This document shows positions 31,566 to 42,723 of a stretch of 64,000 bases of DNA, one piece after another (the stretch's first letter is position 1; the number at the start of each line of letters is the position of its first letter). Location: positions 620,001 to 684,000 of the forward strand of contig JAQOTA010000023.1 in assembly GCA_029532415.1 (NCBI GenBank). Reading direction: 5' to 3'. Both the position numbers and the translations under genes were made by a program. The notes beneath the pieces are model-generated. The model had not been told where the DNA came from, did no database searches, and saw only the letters and a program-made list of their open reading frames with translations. Source of the stretch: Marasmius tenuissimus. Lineage: Eukaryota; Basidiomycota; Agaricomycetes; Agaricales; Marasmiaceae.

Positions 31566-34500
31566 ATGGCTAGCGCCCTCCCCGACAATTTTTCAGACTC
31601 TTTACCACTAGTTGCCGACACTGCTTCTGCAGAAAATATCACCAGTTTTCATGCTGTAGAGCGCGATCCTTCTTCATGGGCTAGCTCTTTGCCAGCAAAC
31701 CAGGGTCTCTATCTCAATGACAACGAGAAAGATTCGTGTGGTGTCGGTTTTGTCTGCCATGTAAAAGGTAAACCGACCCATAAAATCGTCTCCGATGCAC
31801 GCCAACTCTTGTGCGCGATGACTCACAGAGGTGCTACGGGTGCGGATAGCAGGGATGGGGATGGTGCAGGGGTCATGACCGCAATTCCTCATCAATTCTT
31901 TGTGCGGGAGGCAGAGCGAGAAATTGGATGTGCTCTGCCTGAGGCAGGCGAGTACGCGGTTGGAAACGTCTTCTTCAGAGCGGATCCTGTTCAACTTCAG
32001 AGCCAGCAAGCAGCCTTCTCGAGGATCGCGAACGATCTCGGACTCCGAGTCTTGGGGTGGAGAGAGGTACCCACTGATGGGTCTATTCTCGGCCCGGCAT
32101 CGAGCAGCAAGGAACCTACCATCCTCCAACCTTTCGTCGTTTTACGCGCTCACTACGGCGACGGAACTGTAAGCCAAAACGGAACATTCGATGCGAAGTA
32201 TTTCGAGCGACAGCTATACGTTCTCCGAAAGCATGCAACGCATACTATGTCGGTAACTTTCTAATTACTCTATTCACGATCGAAAGCTCAATGACTTGAA
32301 TTCCTGTCTTGAAGTACGCTCGCTAAGGGATTCTACGTCTGCTCCCTTTCATCGAAGAACATCGTTTATAAGGGACAACTTTCACCCCCACAAGTGTACA
32401 ACTACTATCACGATCTCAACCACGTCTACTACAAGTCCCATTTCACCCTCGTACACTCTCGTTTCTCCACGAACACTTTCCCCAGTTGGGACAGAGCTCA
32501 GCCTATGCGATGGGCCGCTCACAACGGTATGTCAAACTGTCATGTTCGCCTAAACTTCATTGTTCTAACAACTTGCCCAGGTGAAATCAACACTGTTCGC
32601 GGCAACAAGAACTGGATGCGGGCTCGTGAAGGTGTCCTTTCCTCTGAGCTGTTTGGCGATGAACTGGACCTTCTTTACCCCATTATCGAAACCGGTGGTT
32701 CCGATTCCGCTGCCTTCGACAATGTCCTCGAGTTGCTCGTCGTTAACGGCGTTATTTCCCTTCCGGAGGCAGTCATGATGTTGATTCCTGAAGCCTGGCA
32801 GGGTAATGAGAACATGGAGCCCGGAAAGAGAGCATTCTATAACTGGGCTGCGTGTCTTCAAGAACCTTGGGACGGTCCAGCCTTGTTCGCATTCAGTGAC
32901 GGGCGATACTGTGGTGCTAACCTTGACCGTAACGGTTTGAGGCCGTGCCGATTCATCGTCACCAACGACGACATCATCATCTGCGCTTCCGAAGTTGGCG
33001 CCCTGTACGTGTCCCCAGAGAAAGTGGTTCAGAAGGGTCGTCTGAAGCCTGGTCGCATGCTTCTAGTTGACACGCTTGAAGGAAGAATAGTTGATGACAA
33101 GGAGCTAAAACGCACCACTGCTGCTAAGCAGAACTTTGCTTCCTGGGTTGAGTCCCATGTCCTTCATGTTCCCAACATCGTTAAACGCTCGATTCGTGGT
33201 GGTGCCCATCTCGAGCCAATTCTCGATGATTTCACCCTCAGCACCGATCCGAAGTTACTCGCGTTTGGCTACACGGTCGAACAATTGAGCCTTTTGATTC
33301 TGCCCATGGTTTCTGACGGCAAGGAGGCGCTGGGGTCGATGGGCAACGATGCACCACTCGCTTGTATGGCCACCCAGCCACGACTTATCTACGACTACTT
33401 CCGCCAACTCTTCGCCCAGGTCACCAATCCTCCTATCGATCCCATTCGTGAGAACATTGTCATGTCACTCGAGGCCTACGTTGGGCCGGAAGGCAACTTG
33501 CTCGAAATGAAACCCCAGCAGTGCCATCGTATCCTGTTACCCTCTCCCATTGTCACCATCGAAGAAATGAATGCCATGAAGCACCTCAAGTTGGCATACA
33601 CCACCTGGCCCTCTCGCACGATCGACATCACCTTCCCCAAAGAAGAGGGTCTACCTGGTTATCAGCTCGCCCTGGAGCGTGTATGCAGCGAAGCCACCCA
33701 GGCTATCGATGATGGCGTCAAGGTCGTTATCCTGTCCGACCGTGCCACCGGTCCTAATCGAGTACCGCTGTCCGCCTTGGTCGCCTGCGGAGGTGTACAT
33801 CACTTCTTGGTACAGGAAAAGAAGCGTGCTAAGATTGCGCTAATGGTTGAAACTGCCGAGGCCAGAGAAGTGCATCACCTTTGTGTACTTCTCGGATACG
33901 GCGCAGACGCTGTCTGCCCTTGGTTGCTGATGGAAACGATCCACAAAGTCGGACGTGAAGGCTTGTAAGTGATACGTTCACTATCAGCCTTCAGATTTTT
34001 AACTAAGTCTCTTGCAGAATCAAAGGCGACAAAGCTGTCAGTGATCTTATGGATAACTACAGAACGTCTGTGGACAATGGTATCCTCAAGGTTATGTCCA
34101 AGATGGGTATCTCCACGTTGCAGTCATACAAAGGCGCCCAGATCTTCGAAATTCTCGGCCTTCACCAACACGTCGTCGAGCGCTGCTTCATTGGATCGGC
34201 CAGTCGTGTGCAGGGTGCAACCTTTGACCTCCTCGCTATGGACGCGTTCGAGCTCCATGAACGTGGTTGGCCCTCCCGCGAGACTGTCATCCCGCCTGGG
34301 ATGCCTGAGTCTGGGGAATATCATTGGCGAGACGGGGGCGAAGCTCACATCAACGATCCCGCCGGTATCGCCAATCTGCAAGACGCTGTCAGGGAGAGAA
34401 ATCAGGGCGCATATGAGGCGTATGCCCGCAATGCGGATGCGCAGACGCGTGCCGTTCACCTACGTGGTCTCTTGGACTTCCGTTATGAAAACACGACACC

Positions 34501-37500
34501 CATTCCTATTGAGCAGGTTGAGCCATGGAACGAAATCGTTCGTCGTTTCGTAACTGGTGCTATGTCGTACGGATCGATCTCGATGGAAGCCCACTCTACT
34601 CTCGCAATCGCCATGAACCGTCTTGGTGGCAAGTCGAACACCGGAGAGGGTGGTGAGGATGCAGAACGGTCTCAGGTCCTGAGTAATGGGGACACCATGC
34701 GGTCAGCCATCAAGCAAGTAGCTTCCGGTCGATTCGGTGTCACGTCCAACTACCTCGCAGACGCCGACGAACTCCAGATCAAGATGGCCCAGGGTGCGAA
34801 GCCAGGCGAGGGTGGTGAGCTTCCGGGGCATAAGGTCTCGGGCTCTATTGCCAGAACCCGCCACTCCACTGCGGGTGTTGGTCTCATTTCCCCGCCCCCT
34901 CATCACGATATCTATTCCATCGAGGATTTGAAGCAATTGATTTACGATCTCAAATGTGCCAATCCTCGTGCTCGTGTCTCCGTTAAGCTCGTGTCGGAGG
35001 TGGGCGTGGGTATCGTCGCCAGTGGTGTCGCCAAGGCGAAAGCTGACCACATCCTCATCTCGGGACACGATGGTGGTACTGGTGCTTCCCGTTGGACCGG
35101 TATCAAGTACGCCGGTCTTCCTTGGGAACTAGGTCTCGCCGAAACACATCAGACACTCGTTCTCAATGACCTTCGAGGTCGAGTTACTGTCCAGACTGAC
35201 GGGCAGATTCGCACCGGTCGTGACGTCGCCATCGCTTGTTTGTTGGGTGCGGAAGAGTGGGGATTCGCGACAACTCCCCTGATCGCCATGGGCTGTATCA
35301 TGATGAGGAAATGTCATTGTAAGTCGTCACCAGACTCTCTTTGCTTTGCGTTCCTGACTTGTTCCGCTAGTGAACACTTGTCCAGTCGGAATTGCTACTC
35401 AGGATCCCCAGCTTCGTGCCAAGTTTGCTGGACAGCCCGAGCAGGTCATTAACTTCTTCTATTATCTGGCAGAAGAGCTTCGCGGCTACATGGCGAAACT
35501 CGGATTCCGCACTATCAACGAGATGGTCGGCAGGGCCGATATGCTGAAAGTTGACGAGAAGTTGCGAACAACCAAGACCACTCATCTCGACCTGTCTGCT
35601 GTCTTGAAGCCTGCCTGGCAGATGCGACCAGGTGCAGCCACCTACCGCGTCCGGCAGCAGGATCACAAGCTGTACATCCGCCTCGACAATAAGTTCATTG
35701 ACGAAGCCGAGCCCGCGTTGACCAAAGGATTGCCGGTTCATATCGACTGCGACGTAGTCAACACCGATCGTGCTCTCGGAACATCTTTGTCCTACCGCGT
35801 TTCCAAGGCCTACGGCGAAGAAGGTCTTCCCAGAGACACGATCCATATCCGCATGAAAGGTTCTGCCGGCCAGTCTTGTGGCGCTTTCCTGGCGCCTGGT
35901 ATCACTATAGAACTCGAAGGAGATGCCAATGACTATGTTGGAAAGGGTCTCTCAGGTGGCCGTCTCATCGTATATCCCCCGAAGAACTCCGTGTTCAAGG
36001 CTGAGGAGAACATCATCATCGGAAACGTTTGCTTGTACGGCGCGACTTCTGGAGAAGCCTTCATTCGTGGCGTGGCTGCGGAGCGATTCGCAGTCCGTAA
36101 CTCCGGTGCCAATGCTGTAGTTGAAGGCACTGGTGATCACGGATGCGAGTACATGACGGGTGGACGTGTTGTTGTACTTGGGACCACAGGACGTAACTTC
36201 GCTGCAGGAATGAGCGGTGGTATTGCCTACGTGCTCGATACCGCGCACACATTTGCGTCTAAAGTGAACATGGAGCAGGTGGAGCTCGACAAGGTCACAG
36301 ACCCTCGCGAAATCGCTGCCCTTCGCAGCCTCATCGAAGACCATCGTCACTTCACTGGATCCGAAGTAGCTGATCGAGTCTTGCACGACTTCCACCACTT
36401 GCTGCCGATGTTTGTTCGTGTCATGCCCCTTGACTACAAGCGGGTTCTGGAGGAAAAAGCTGCCAGGGAGAAGGAAGAAAAACTTCGGTCTAGCGTCATC
36501 GATTTGATCCCGTCTCGCACTGCCAGTCAAGTTGATCTTGCATCTGAAGGTTTGGAAGAGATCCTGCTTCCCAATCGTTCCCTCCCTTCTCCCCTTACCC
36601 CCAAGCGACATGAACCATCTGTTGTGGACCTGGAAGATTCTCTCGTTGACGAGTCTACTACAAAGCAACGTCTCGGAAAACTCGACAAGACCCGCGGATT
36701 CATGAAGTACAAGCGGCTTGCTGAGGCTTATCGTCCCGCGCGCAAGCGTGTCAAGGACTGGAAAGAGATCTCCGGCCGTCTTACCGAGAACGAGCTGAAG
36801 TATCAGTCTGCTCGTTGCATGGATTGTGGTGTTCCTTTTTGCCAGTCGGATACTGGATGCCCGATCTCTAACGTTATTCCTAAGTGGAACGATTTGGTGT
36901 TCAAGGGTCAATGGAGGGATGCCTTGAACCGCTTATTGTTGACGAACAACTTCCCGGAGTTCACCGGACGCGTTTGTCCTGCCCCATGCGAGGGCGCTTG
37001 TGTTCTGGGAATTAACGAACAGCCTGTCGGTATCAAGAGTATTGAGTGCGCTATCATTGATAAGGTGAGCTATTACATGGGGTCACCGACAAGGGCTCGT
37101 GCTGACCATATCTTCAGGGCTTCGAAATGGGCTGGATGACTCCAAAGCCTCCTTCATTCCGCACTGGGAAGAGGGTTGCCATCGTCGGGTCTGGTCCCGC
37201 CGGCTTAGCCTGTGCTGATCAGCTCAACAAGGCCGGACACACCGTCACCGTGTACGATCGAAATGACCGAATGGGTGGTCTGTTGATGTATGGTATTCCT
37301 AAGTGAGTCTATCGTTCTTGTTACTGTCTTGGACAGGGATTGATCTCGTGAAAAACCAGCATGAAACTCGACAAGGCCGTCGTTCAACGTCGTCTTGATC
37401 TCATGGCTGAGGAAGGCATTACCTTCGTGCCCAACGCAAATATCGGCGTTGACATCGACGTTGACGAGATCAGCGAGGAGAACGATGCTCTTGTTATCTG

Positions 37501-38712
37501 TACTGGTGCGACCTGGCCCCGAGACCTTAAGATTCCTAACAGAGAGGCCGATGGAATCCATTTCGCCATGGAGTTCCTGCAGGTATGTCCTTTTGCTTCG
37601 TATACACCCCGAGCTAGGAGCTGAGATTTCGACGACAGCTAAACACTAAGTCTCTATTGGATTCCGAGCTCCAAGATGGCTCGTACATCAACGCGAAGGG
37701 CAAGGATGTCATCGTCATTGGTGGAGGAGACACTGGTAACGACTGTATCGGTACATCGATGCGCCATGGGGCGAAGTCTGTGACCAACTTTGAGCTGCTG
37801 CCCAAGCCTTCTCACGGCAGAGGAAGGGATAACCCCTGGCCACAGTGGCCACGGTACGTCTCTGCCATGATTCCTTCTCTTTCGTCCTGAACTTACTGAC
37901 TGGATTTCAGAATCTTCCGTACCGACTACGGTCACACGGAAGTTGCTGCTCACTTCGGCAATGGTGAGTATGAAGGCACGCTCTCCTGAACGTATGCTGA
38001 CCCAGAACACAGATCCCCGAGAGTACTGTATCTCGACAAAAGATTTTGTCCTCGATGATGAGGGAAAGCTGAAGGGATTGAATACCGGTAAGCACTATTT
38101 GCTGGTCGACTAGACTCATTTTTGACCGTAAATCAACACAGTCCGTGTCGAATGGACCAAGGACAGTGGCGGCAAATGGAAGATGGAGGAAGTTCCAGGA
38201 TCTGAGAAGTTCTTCCCAGCACAACTTGTCTTCCTTGCCCTTGGATTCTTGGGTCCTCAAGCCGAGCTCCTCAAAGCCCTCAACGTTAAGCAGGATGCTC
38301 GCTCCAACATTCAGACTCCTCACAAGGTACGCAGATAATAATGGTTCAAATAAACAAGTGTTACTTACTCGAATACATTTAGAAATACTCGACGAACGTG
38401 GAGGGAATTTTCGCCGCCGGAGATTGTCGTCGTGGACAGTCGTTGATTGTCTGGGGTATCAAGTACGTTGTTTGTCTGTGATCCGGATACCCTCTTACCA
38501 ACATGTGAAACAGCGAGGGACGAGGAGCCGCTGCTGAAGTCGATGCTTGGCTGCAAGGCAATACACGCCTGCCCGCCGCCGGTGGTATCAAGCAAAGGGT
38601 TTGTCCAACTCTCATGACAGTGAAGACGAATGCTAACCTCTTCCTTTAGACTTTCGTCCCTCCCCCTAGCAAGCTTTCCCGTGGATTGCAAGCACAAGAG
38701 GTGGTGGCTTGA
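31566..38712 (+). CDS. GLT1: NADH-dependent glutamate synthase (GOGAT), single-chain form
   Basis: Makes two glutamates from glutamine and 2-oxoglutarate with NADH. Fourteen exons: 31566-32248, 32315-32526, 32581-33964, 34018-35318, 35371-37064, 37118-37302, 37360-37582, 37639-37853, 37911-37963, 38013-38087, 38142-38326, 38383-38462, 38514-38598, 38650-38712, giving 2145 aa, the usual size. The mature glutaminase starts at the Cys of CGVGFVCH after a propeptide of about 57 residues. The FMN domain contains [12 protein letters not shown] and [12 protein letters not shown]. Fe-S cysteines occur in KCHLNTCPVG. A glxC-like Gly repeat region follows ([13 protein letters not shown]). The NADH half has CMDCGVPFC and CPISNVIP (4Fe-4S), [11 protein letters not shown] (FAD) and GGGDTGNDC (NAD). 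Intron 1 needs donor GTCGGT to keep frame. Confidence 0.97.
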
Positions 38713-38944
38713 TAAATTAGTGATGACTTTCATGTATCTTTCTTGGTGTAACTGTACTTGTTTTCGGGAATCATTCTGTAGTTTTTATCCTCTTTCCCAA
38801 TGTAATGAATGTAATGTTTGTTTTGACGAAGGCTCGCATCACGAACTTTTACACCCAGGGCGCGAAGGGTCACCAATTCATTAGCCAGCGCACGTACACG
38901 TCTCAAAGGATGCAAGGCGCAACGTTTATTGACAGGTATTGTAC

Positions 38945-39756
38945 CTACTCTACCTTCATTACCGAGTCGATTCTGGCGTTCTGGATGCGCTTGGTCAAGT
39001 GCACAATTGTAGTGAACCCGCCGAACAAGGTAGTAATGAAATATTGTATCTAGGAAAGTCAAAAATAAGGTCTGGCTCATTTCCGCAGGACTTAAGAGAC
39101 TCACCCCGATAATAAATCCCGTTTGGTGTTTCCGACATAGATGGGCGGTATAGCAAGCCTCAAGAATGTGAGCTACAGCAACAATCTTCCAAACCACTTC
39201 CGGGAAGCGGCCAAGGTATGGATAAGCAAGTTTAACTGGTAGGTACAGCGGCGACGTGCTGTCCCTCGGAGCATAGTTGTAGTACGCGAGGGGTGCTACG
39301 AGTGCGAGTGCTCCGAATGTCCTTATAGGGAATTCGTATGTGGTGATCTTGGGCGCCTTAATCTGAAGTCACAATTGTCAGTCTGGGGTTCTAGGGCGGC
39401 ACGAAGGAAGCGACGAACCATTCCCAGACCTTCCTGAGCATGCGCTTTCATCTCCAAGAGTCTAGGTTTAACGTCCTCATATCCTGATAGCGGGGGTTCT
39501 ATGGGCACCCGCACGGGTTTGGTAGTTCCATCCTTGAAGACACAGTTCAAGTTCATTCCCTAGGAGATCTTTGTAAGCTTCATACAAAGCACCAAACGAG
39601 ACGGGAACTCACCTTGGAATCAATGCCAGTCATTTGCGCACTCTTTATCGGTTCGGCAACATTACCGTACCATTTAGCATACGCGACGAGAGTATCTGGG
39701 TGACTCGTCATGTACATGCAAAGGAATGAGGACTTTTCAGCTACTGGGTCGGCCAT
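38945..39756 (-). CDS. DUF2470 domain integral membrane protein
   Basis: Fungal membrane protein of unknown function, 215 aa. Exons: 39756-39613, 39559-39419, 39362-39105, 39049-38945. Residues 1-95 form a DUF2470-type domain (SFLCMYMTSHPDTLVAYAKWYG, then SAQMTGIDSKGMNL and VRVPIEPPLSGYEDVKPRLLEM), a fold shared with haem-utilisation and FMN-binding-like proteins. The second half has hydrophobic segments LALVAPLAYYNYA, VVWKIVAVAHILEACYTAHL and IQYFITTLFGGFTTIVHL, predicted as three transmembrane spans. It converges with GLT1 over 232 bp and is divergent from BET4 over 222 bp. DUF2470 assignment is from motif memory; no catalytic residues are evident. Confidence 0.78.
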
Positions 39757-39978
39757 GGTGAAGGTAGAAGTTCAAGGAACAAAGAACACACAGGAACTAA
39801 CAGAGCAACACAGGAACATGGTTCAGCGGTTGATTTGTCTTGAGGCAACGCGTGGCGGCCCGGCGTTGAATACGAGTGAGTGTGAATGTGGCTGTGTCCG
39901 GTAATACAAAACGTTACCGACTTCCCCGGTTCAGCCGCCAGTCCCTGGTTCTTGATTTCTAACCACCGTCGTCTCAGA

Positions 39979-41551
39979 ATGGTACAAGTTCCTTGCTATT
40001 ATTGATTTCTTCTTTTAATTGATGATCGTCTTTGCTAGCATGGAGTTAAGCGTGTTCCTCTCACTGAAGAAGCATTGCAAGCAAAGAAGAAACGAGAGGA
40101 GACTCAAATCGCTGCGTATCTGAAGTTAACGGATGATGTCCTAGCTCGAGTTCGTCCTTGCAAAGAATTCCTTCGTGAGCATTGTATGCCAACCTGTCAT
40201 GTAGAAAAAGAAGAAAGACTACTCGAAAGAGGCGCTGGACCTCACTACCACTTTGTTGCGAGAGAATGTAGAGTTTTACACGGTCTGGAACTATCGTCGG
40301 CATATCCTCCTGCACGGAATCTTCCCAACGAGGTACGGGCGCAGAATCCTCTATACGTAGATCTCTACTGAATGAATATTCAGCTCTCCGACAGAGATAA
40401 ACGATCGTTTGACGGACGATCTTTCTATGACCACGGCCGCGCTTAAGAGGCTGCCCAAAGTGTACTGGATCTGGAATCATCGCCGGTGGTGCTTGGAAAA
40501 CGTACCAGATGGACCGGGAAACGCGGAGGAGGGGGATGTTCATGGATGGAAGAAATCTAATTGGAACAAAGAGCTCTATGTAGTAGAGAGAATGCTCGAT
40601 GCAGACCCGAGAAACTGTGAGTCTTGACCAGCGCGATGCACCTCCGAGCCTAATGCTTCCGGGTAGTCCATGCATGGAACTATAGGAGATACGTCTTGGC
40701 CAATATGCCCAATCCTAAACCAGAGACCGCGGAACTCGCATACACCACGAAGAAGATCGAGTCCAGCCTAACAAACTTCAGCGCATGGCATCAGCGATCA
40801 AAAGTGTTATCGTCCTTGTGGGCGAAAGGAGCGCTTGATCCAGTCACTTCGAAGGAGGAAGGTACGCCCCTCCCACTGAACCTCTCGAGCAAGCTCTCGG
40901 CGAACTGCTACCTATAGAATTTGATCTGGTGAAGAACGCGATCTTCACCGAGCCTGGTGACCAAAGTGCATGGATTTATCATCGATGGCTCGTCGGTTTC
41001 GGTAAGCGCTGGTTGATATCACTCGTTAAACTCTCGAACTCATACTCACACTCTTCAGGTGCCGATAAGGAGCTATTGGAACGGGAGATATCTGTGATTC
41101 AGGAGCTTCTCGATGAGCAACCGGATAGTAAATGTGAGTTGGGCAGTGTGCTCCTCGTGTGCTCCCGTCCGATAGCCTTGTCTTATTCCCACAGGGTGCA
41201 TGGACTCTCTGGTATACTACAAGCGGCTCCTCATGCAGGAGGACCCGGAAGCAGACAAGGGTAGCCTGATAGAAGACTCCCTTCGACTTCTACAGGAACT
41301 TCGAACGGTCGACCCCGAGCGGAGACAGCGATACCTCGATATCGGTTCGTTACGGTCCATTTGTTTTGTACTTTCTTCTTATCGTCGAAATTGTTTTTGC
41401 AGAACAAGAATTGAAACACTCGTAGACGAGATTTATTTACTGATTATGACACTTCGTGGTAGGCAAGCGCTATCCAAGGATTGTTGGCGAGGGATTTAGT
41501 TCTCAGCACTTGCATTCGTTGGGCTTGCAGGCACAGCTACATGCCGAATGA
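39979..41551 (+). CDS. BET4: Rab geranylgeranyltransferase (GGTase-II) alpha subunit
   Basis: Alpha subunit that, with BET2, attaches geranylgeranyl groups to Rab GTPases. Exons: 39979-39987 (ATG plus two codons), 40039-40149, 40205-40332, 40384-40616, 40667-40861, 40918-41001, 41059-41133, 41195-41344, 41463-41551, giving 357 aa. Prenyltransferase-alpha repeats: VWNYRRHILL, YWIWNHRRWCLE, FHAWNYRRYVLAN, FSAWHQRSKVL and AWIYHRWLVG. The N-terminal HGVKRVP is family-typical. The last intron is long (118 nt); an internal AG would give a premature stop. Its final exon overlaps the antisense coding exon of a metallothionein gene for 34 bp (41503-41536). Confidence 0.93.
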
Positions 41552-41738
41552 GATCGGTTAGTGAAGCAATCGAGCAATGGATTGAGTGACGCACCTGGCA
41601 CCGCAGCTGCACTTGTCGTTACCACAGTTCTGGGAGACGGGGACTTGAACGTTCTGTGATACCAGACGCAAGGCCTAGGTGTGTCAGACACGGCGAAACT
41701 TGTAGCGGCGTGATAGAAGTTTGACTTGCCGTGAACAT
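41503..41738 (-). CDS. Small cysteine-rich metallothionein
   Basis: 40-aa metal-binding peptide, probably for Cu, Zn or Cd buffering in the cytosol. Exons: 41738-41730 (ATG TTC ACG), 41674-41595, 41536-41503. After a Cys-free start (MFTALRLVSQNVQV) come seven cysteines in 22 residues with spacing C-x4-CxC-x3-CxC-x4-CxC, ending CKC. This fits short mushroom metallothioneins. Intron 1 is GC-AG with the ideal gcaagt donor; intron 2 is GT-AG with a CTAAC branch site. A TATA-like ATAAAAG lies about 80 bp upstream. Exon 3 lies antisense inside the last coding exon of BET4. The Cys pattern over two exons makes chance unlikely, but the two-intron model needs transcript support. Confidence 0.82.
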
Positions 41739-42723
41739 TGTGATTTCTGAGATGGCTAAACCTCAAGAGGGAATTTGATGCTTGGCTGGAGAATGGGTCC
41801 TGAGGTGACAGTGCCCTTTTATGTCAATTTTTTGGGGGATATTTGTTGGTATTTAGAGGTTCGGGACCATGATGCATGATGCAGATGGCCTATCGATATC
41901 CGAAATCAGTACCATACGGCAGAACTAAAGCGGAACGTTGCCATAAAATAATATGTGGCGAGCAGAGTGATATTCTGCGCATGTCTTGTTGACTGTTCGC
42001 CAATAGTGATACCCCTGCCACTCATTCCTCCTGATTTCCAAGTGCCAACTCAGTAATGGTCATAGCTATGGCTCGTCGTGCAGCGATTGACTGGTCTAAA
42101 GTTCCGCAGAGAGTTCCGCAGAGGAAAGAATCGCAAGGGTTTCGTAGGAAACGGGCGTTGACAGACATTATTGTCAATTGACCCTACCAGATTGATGCGG
42201 AGACAAGTAGTCCCCTCCCGACCTATTTCTTTGAGTAGTCAGATGTCAATGAGCCTACCATTGGTCAGAGAGAGGTTCCATTCCGGTGTAGTTGGGGTAA
42301 TATTGTGACTAGAAGAGGGTAGTCTGGGATATACACGAACTCCAGTCATGATTCTTGCGACAGAACTGGACCAGGACAGGGTCGAAACCTCATCATCGTC
42401 GATGCTCCGTCGTCCGCCTCTGAGATAAACTCCGCTGTGCGCGAGCTACCGGTTGCGTGTACGACAATCTACGACAATTCGCAATCGATTGAAGGGCAAA
42501 TGAGAAACCGTTGGAGCTATGGCCTTCTCAACTGATTCCTCTATCTGGGGCACGACGCGCGATCTAGCTGACATTCGGTCCGGGTCATGCTGGCCGCCAG
42601 AGGGTCGGTAGGGCTTGGGGGCCAGCGAGAGTCCGCATACCAGGGTCGCCAAGTTCACTTCGTGTACAGCAGTAGAGACACAGCAATAGCAAATATAACC
42701 TGTACAATACACTGAACCTACAA
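41739..42723. other. Intergenic region between metallothionein and SYF1
   Basis: 985 bp holding the metallothionein promoter and the SYF1 3' region. It has a perfect tandem duplication of AGTTCCGCAGAG at 42100-42123 (two 12-bp copies). A minus-strand frame at 42446-42712 lies directly downstream of the SYF1 stop and has no independent support. Confidence 0.5.
41816..41822 (-). promoter_or_regulatory. TATA-like box of the metallothionein gene
   Basis: ATAAAAG on the minus strand about 78-84 bp upstream of the metallothionein ATG. Metallothionein genes are strongly inducible and usually TATA-driven. No clear copper- or metal-response element was recognised nearby. Confidence 0.45.

Noticed and set aside
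35952..36911. 319-codon minus-strand open frame inside GLT1
   Set aside because: It is the complement of a highly conserved glutamate synthase region with strong codon bias; such antisense frames are a by-product, and the translation shows no family features.
42446..42712. 88-codon minus-strand frame after the SYF1 stop
   Set aside because: It lies immediately downstream of the SYF1 stop, probably its 3' UTR, and has no supporting features.
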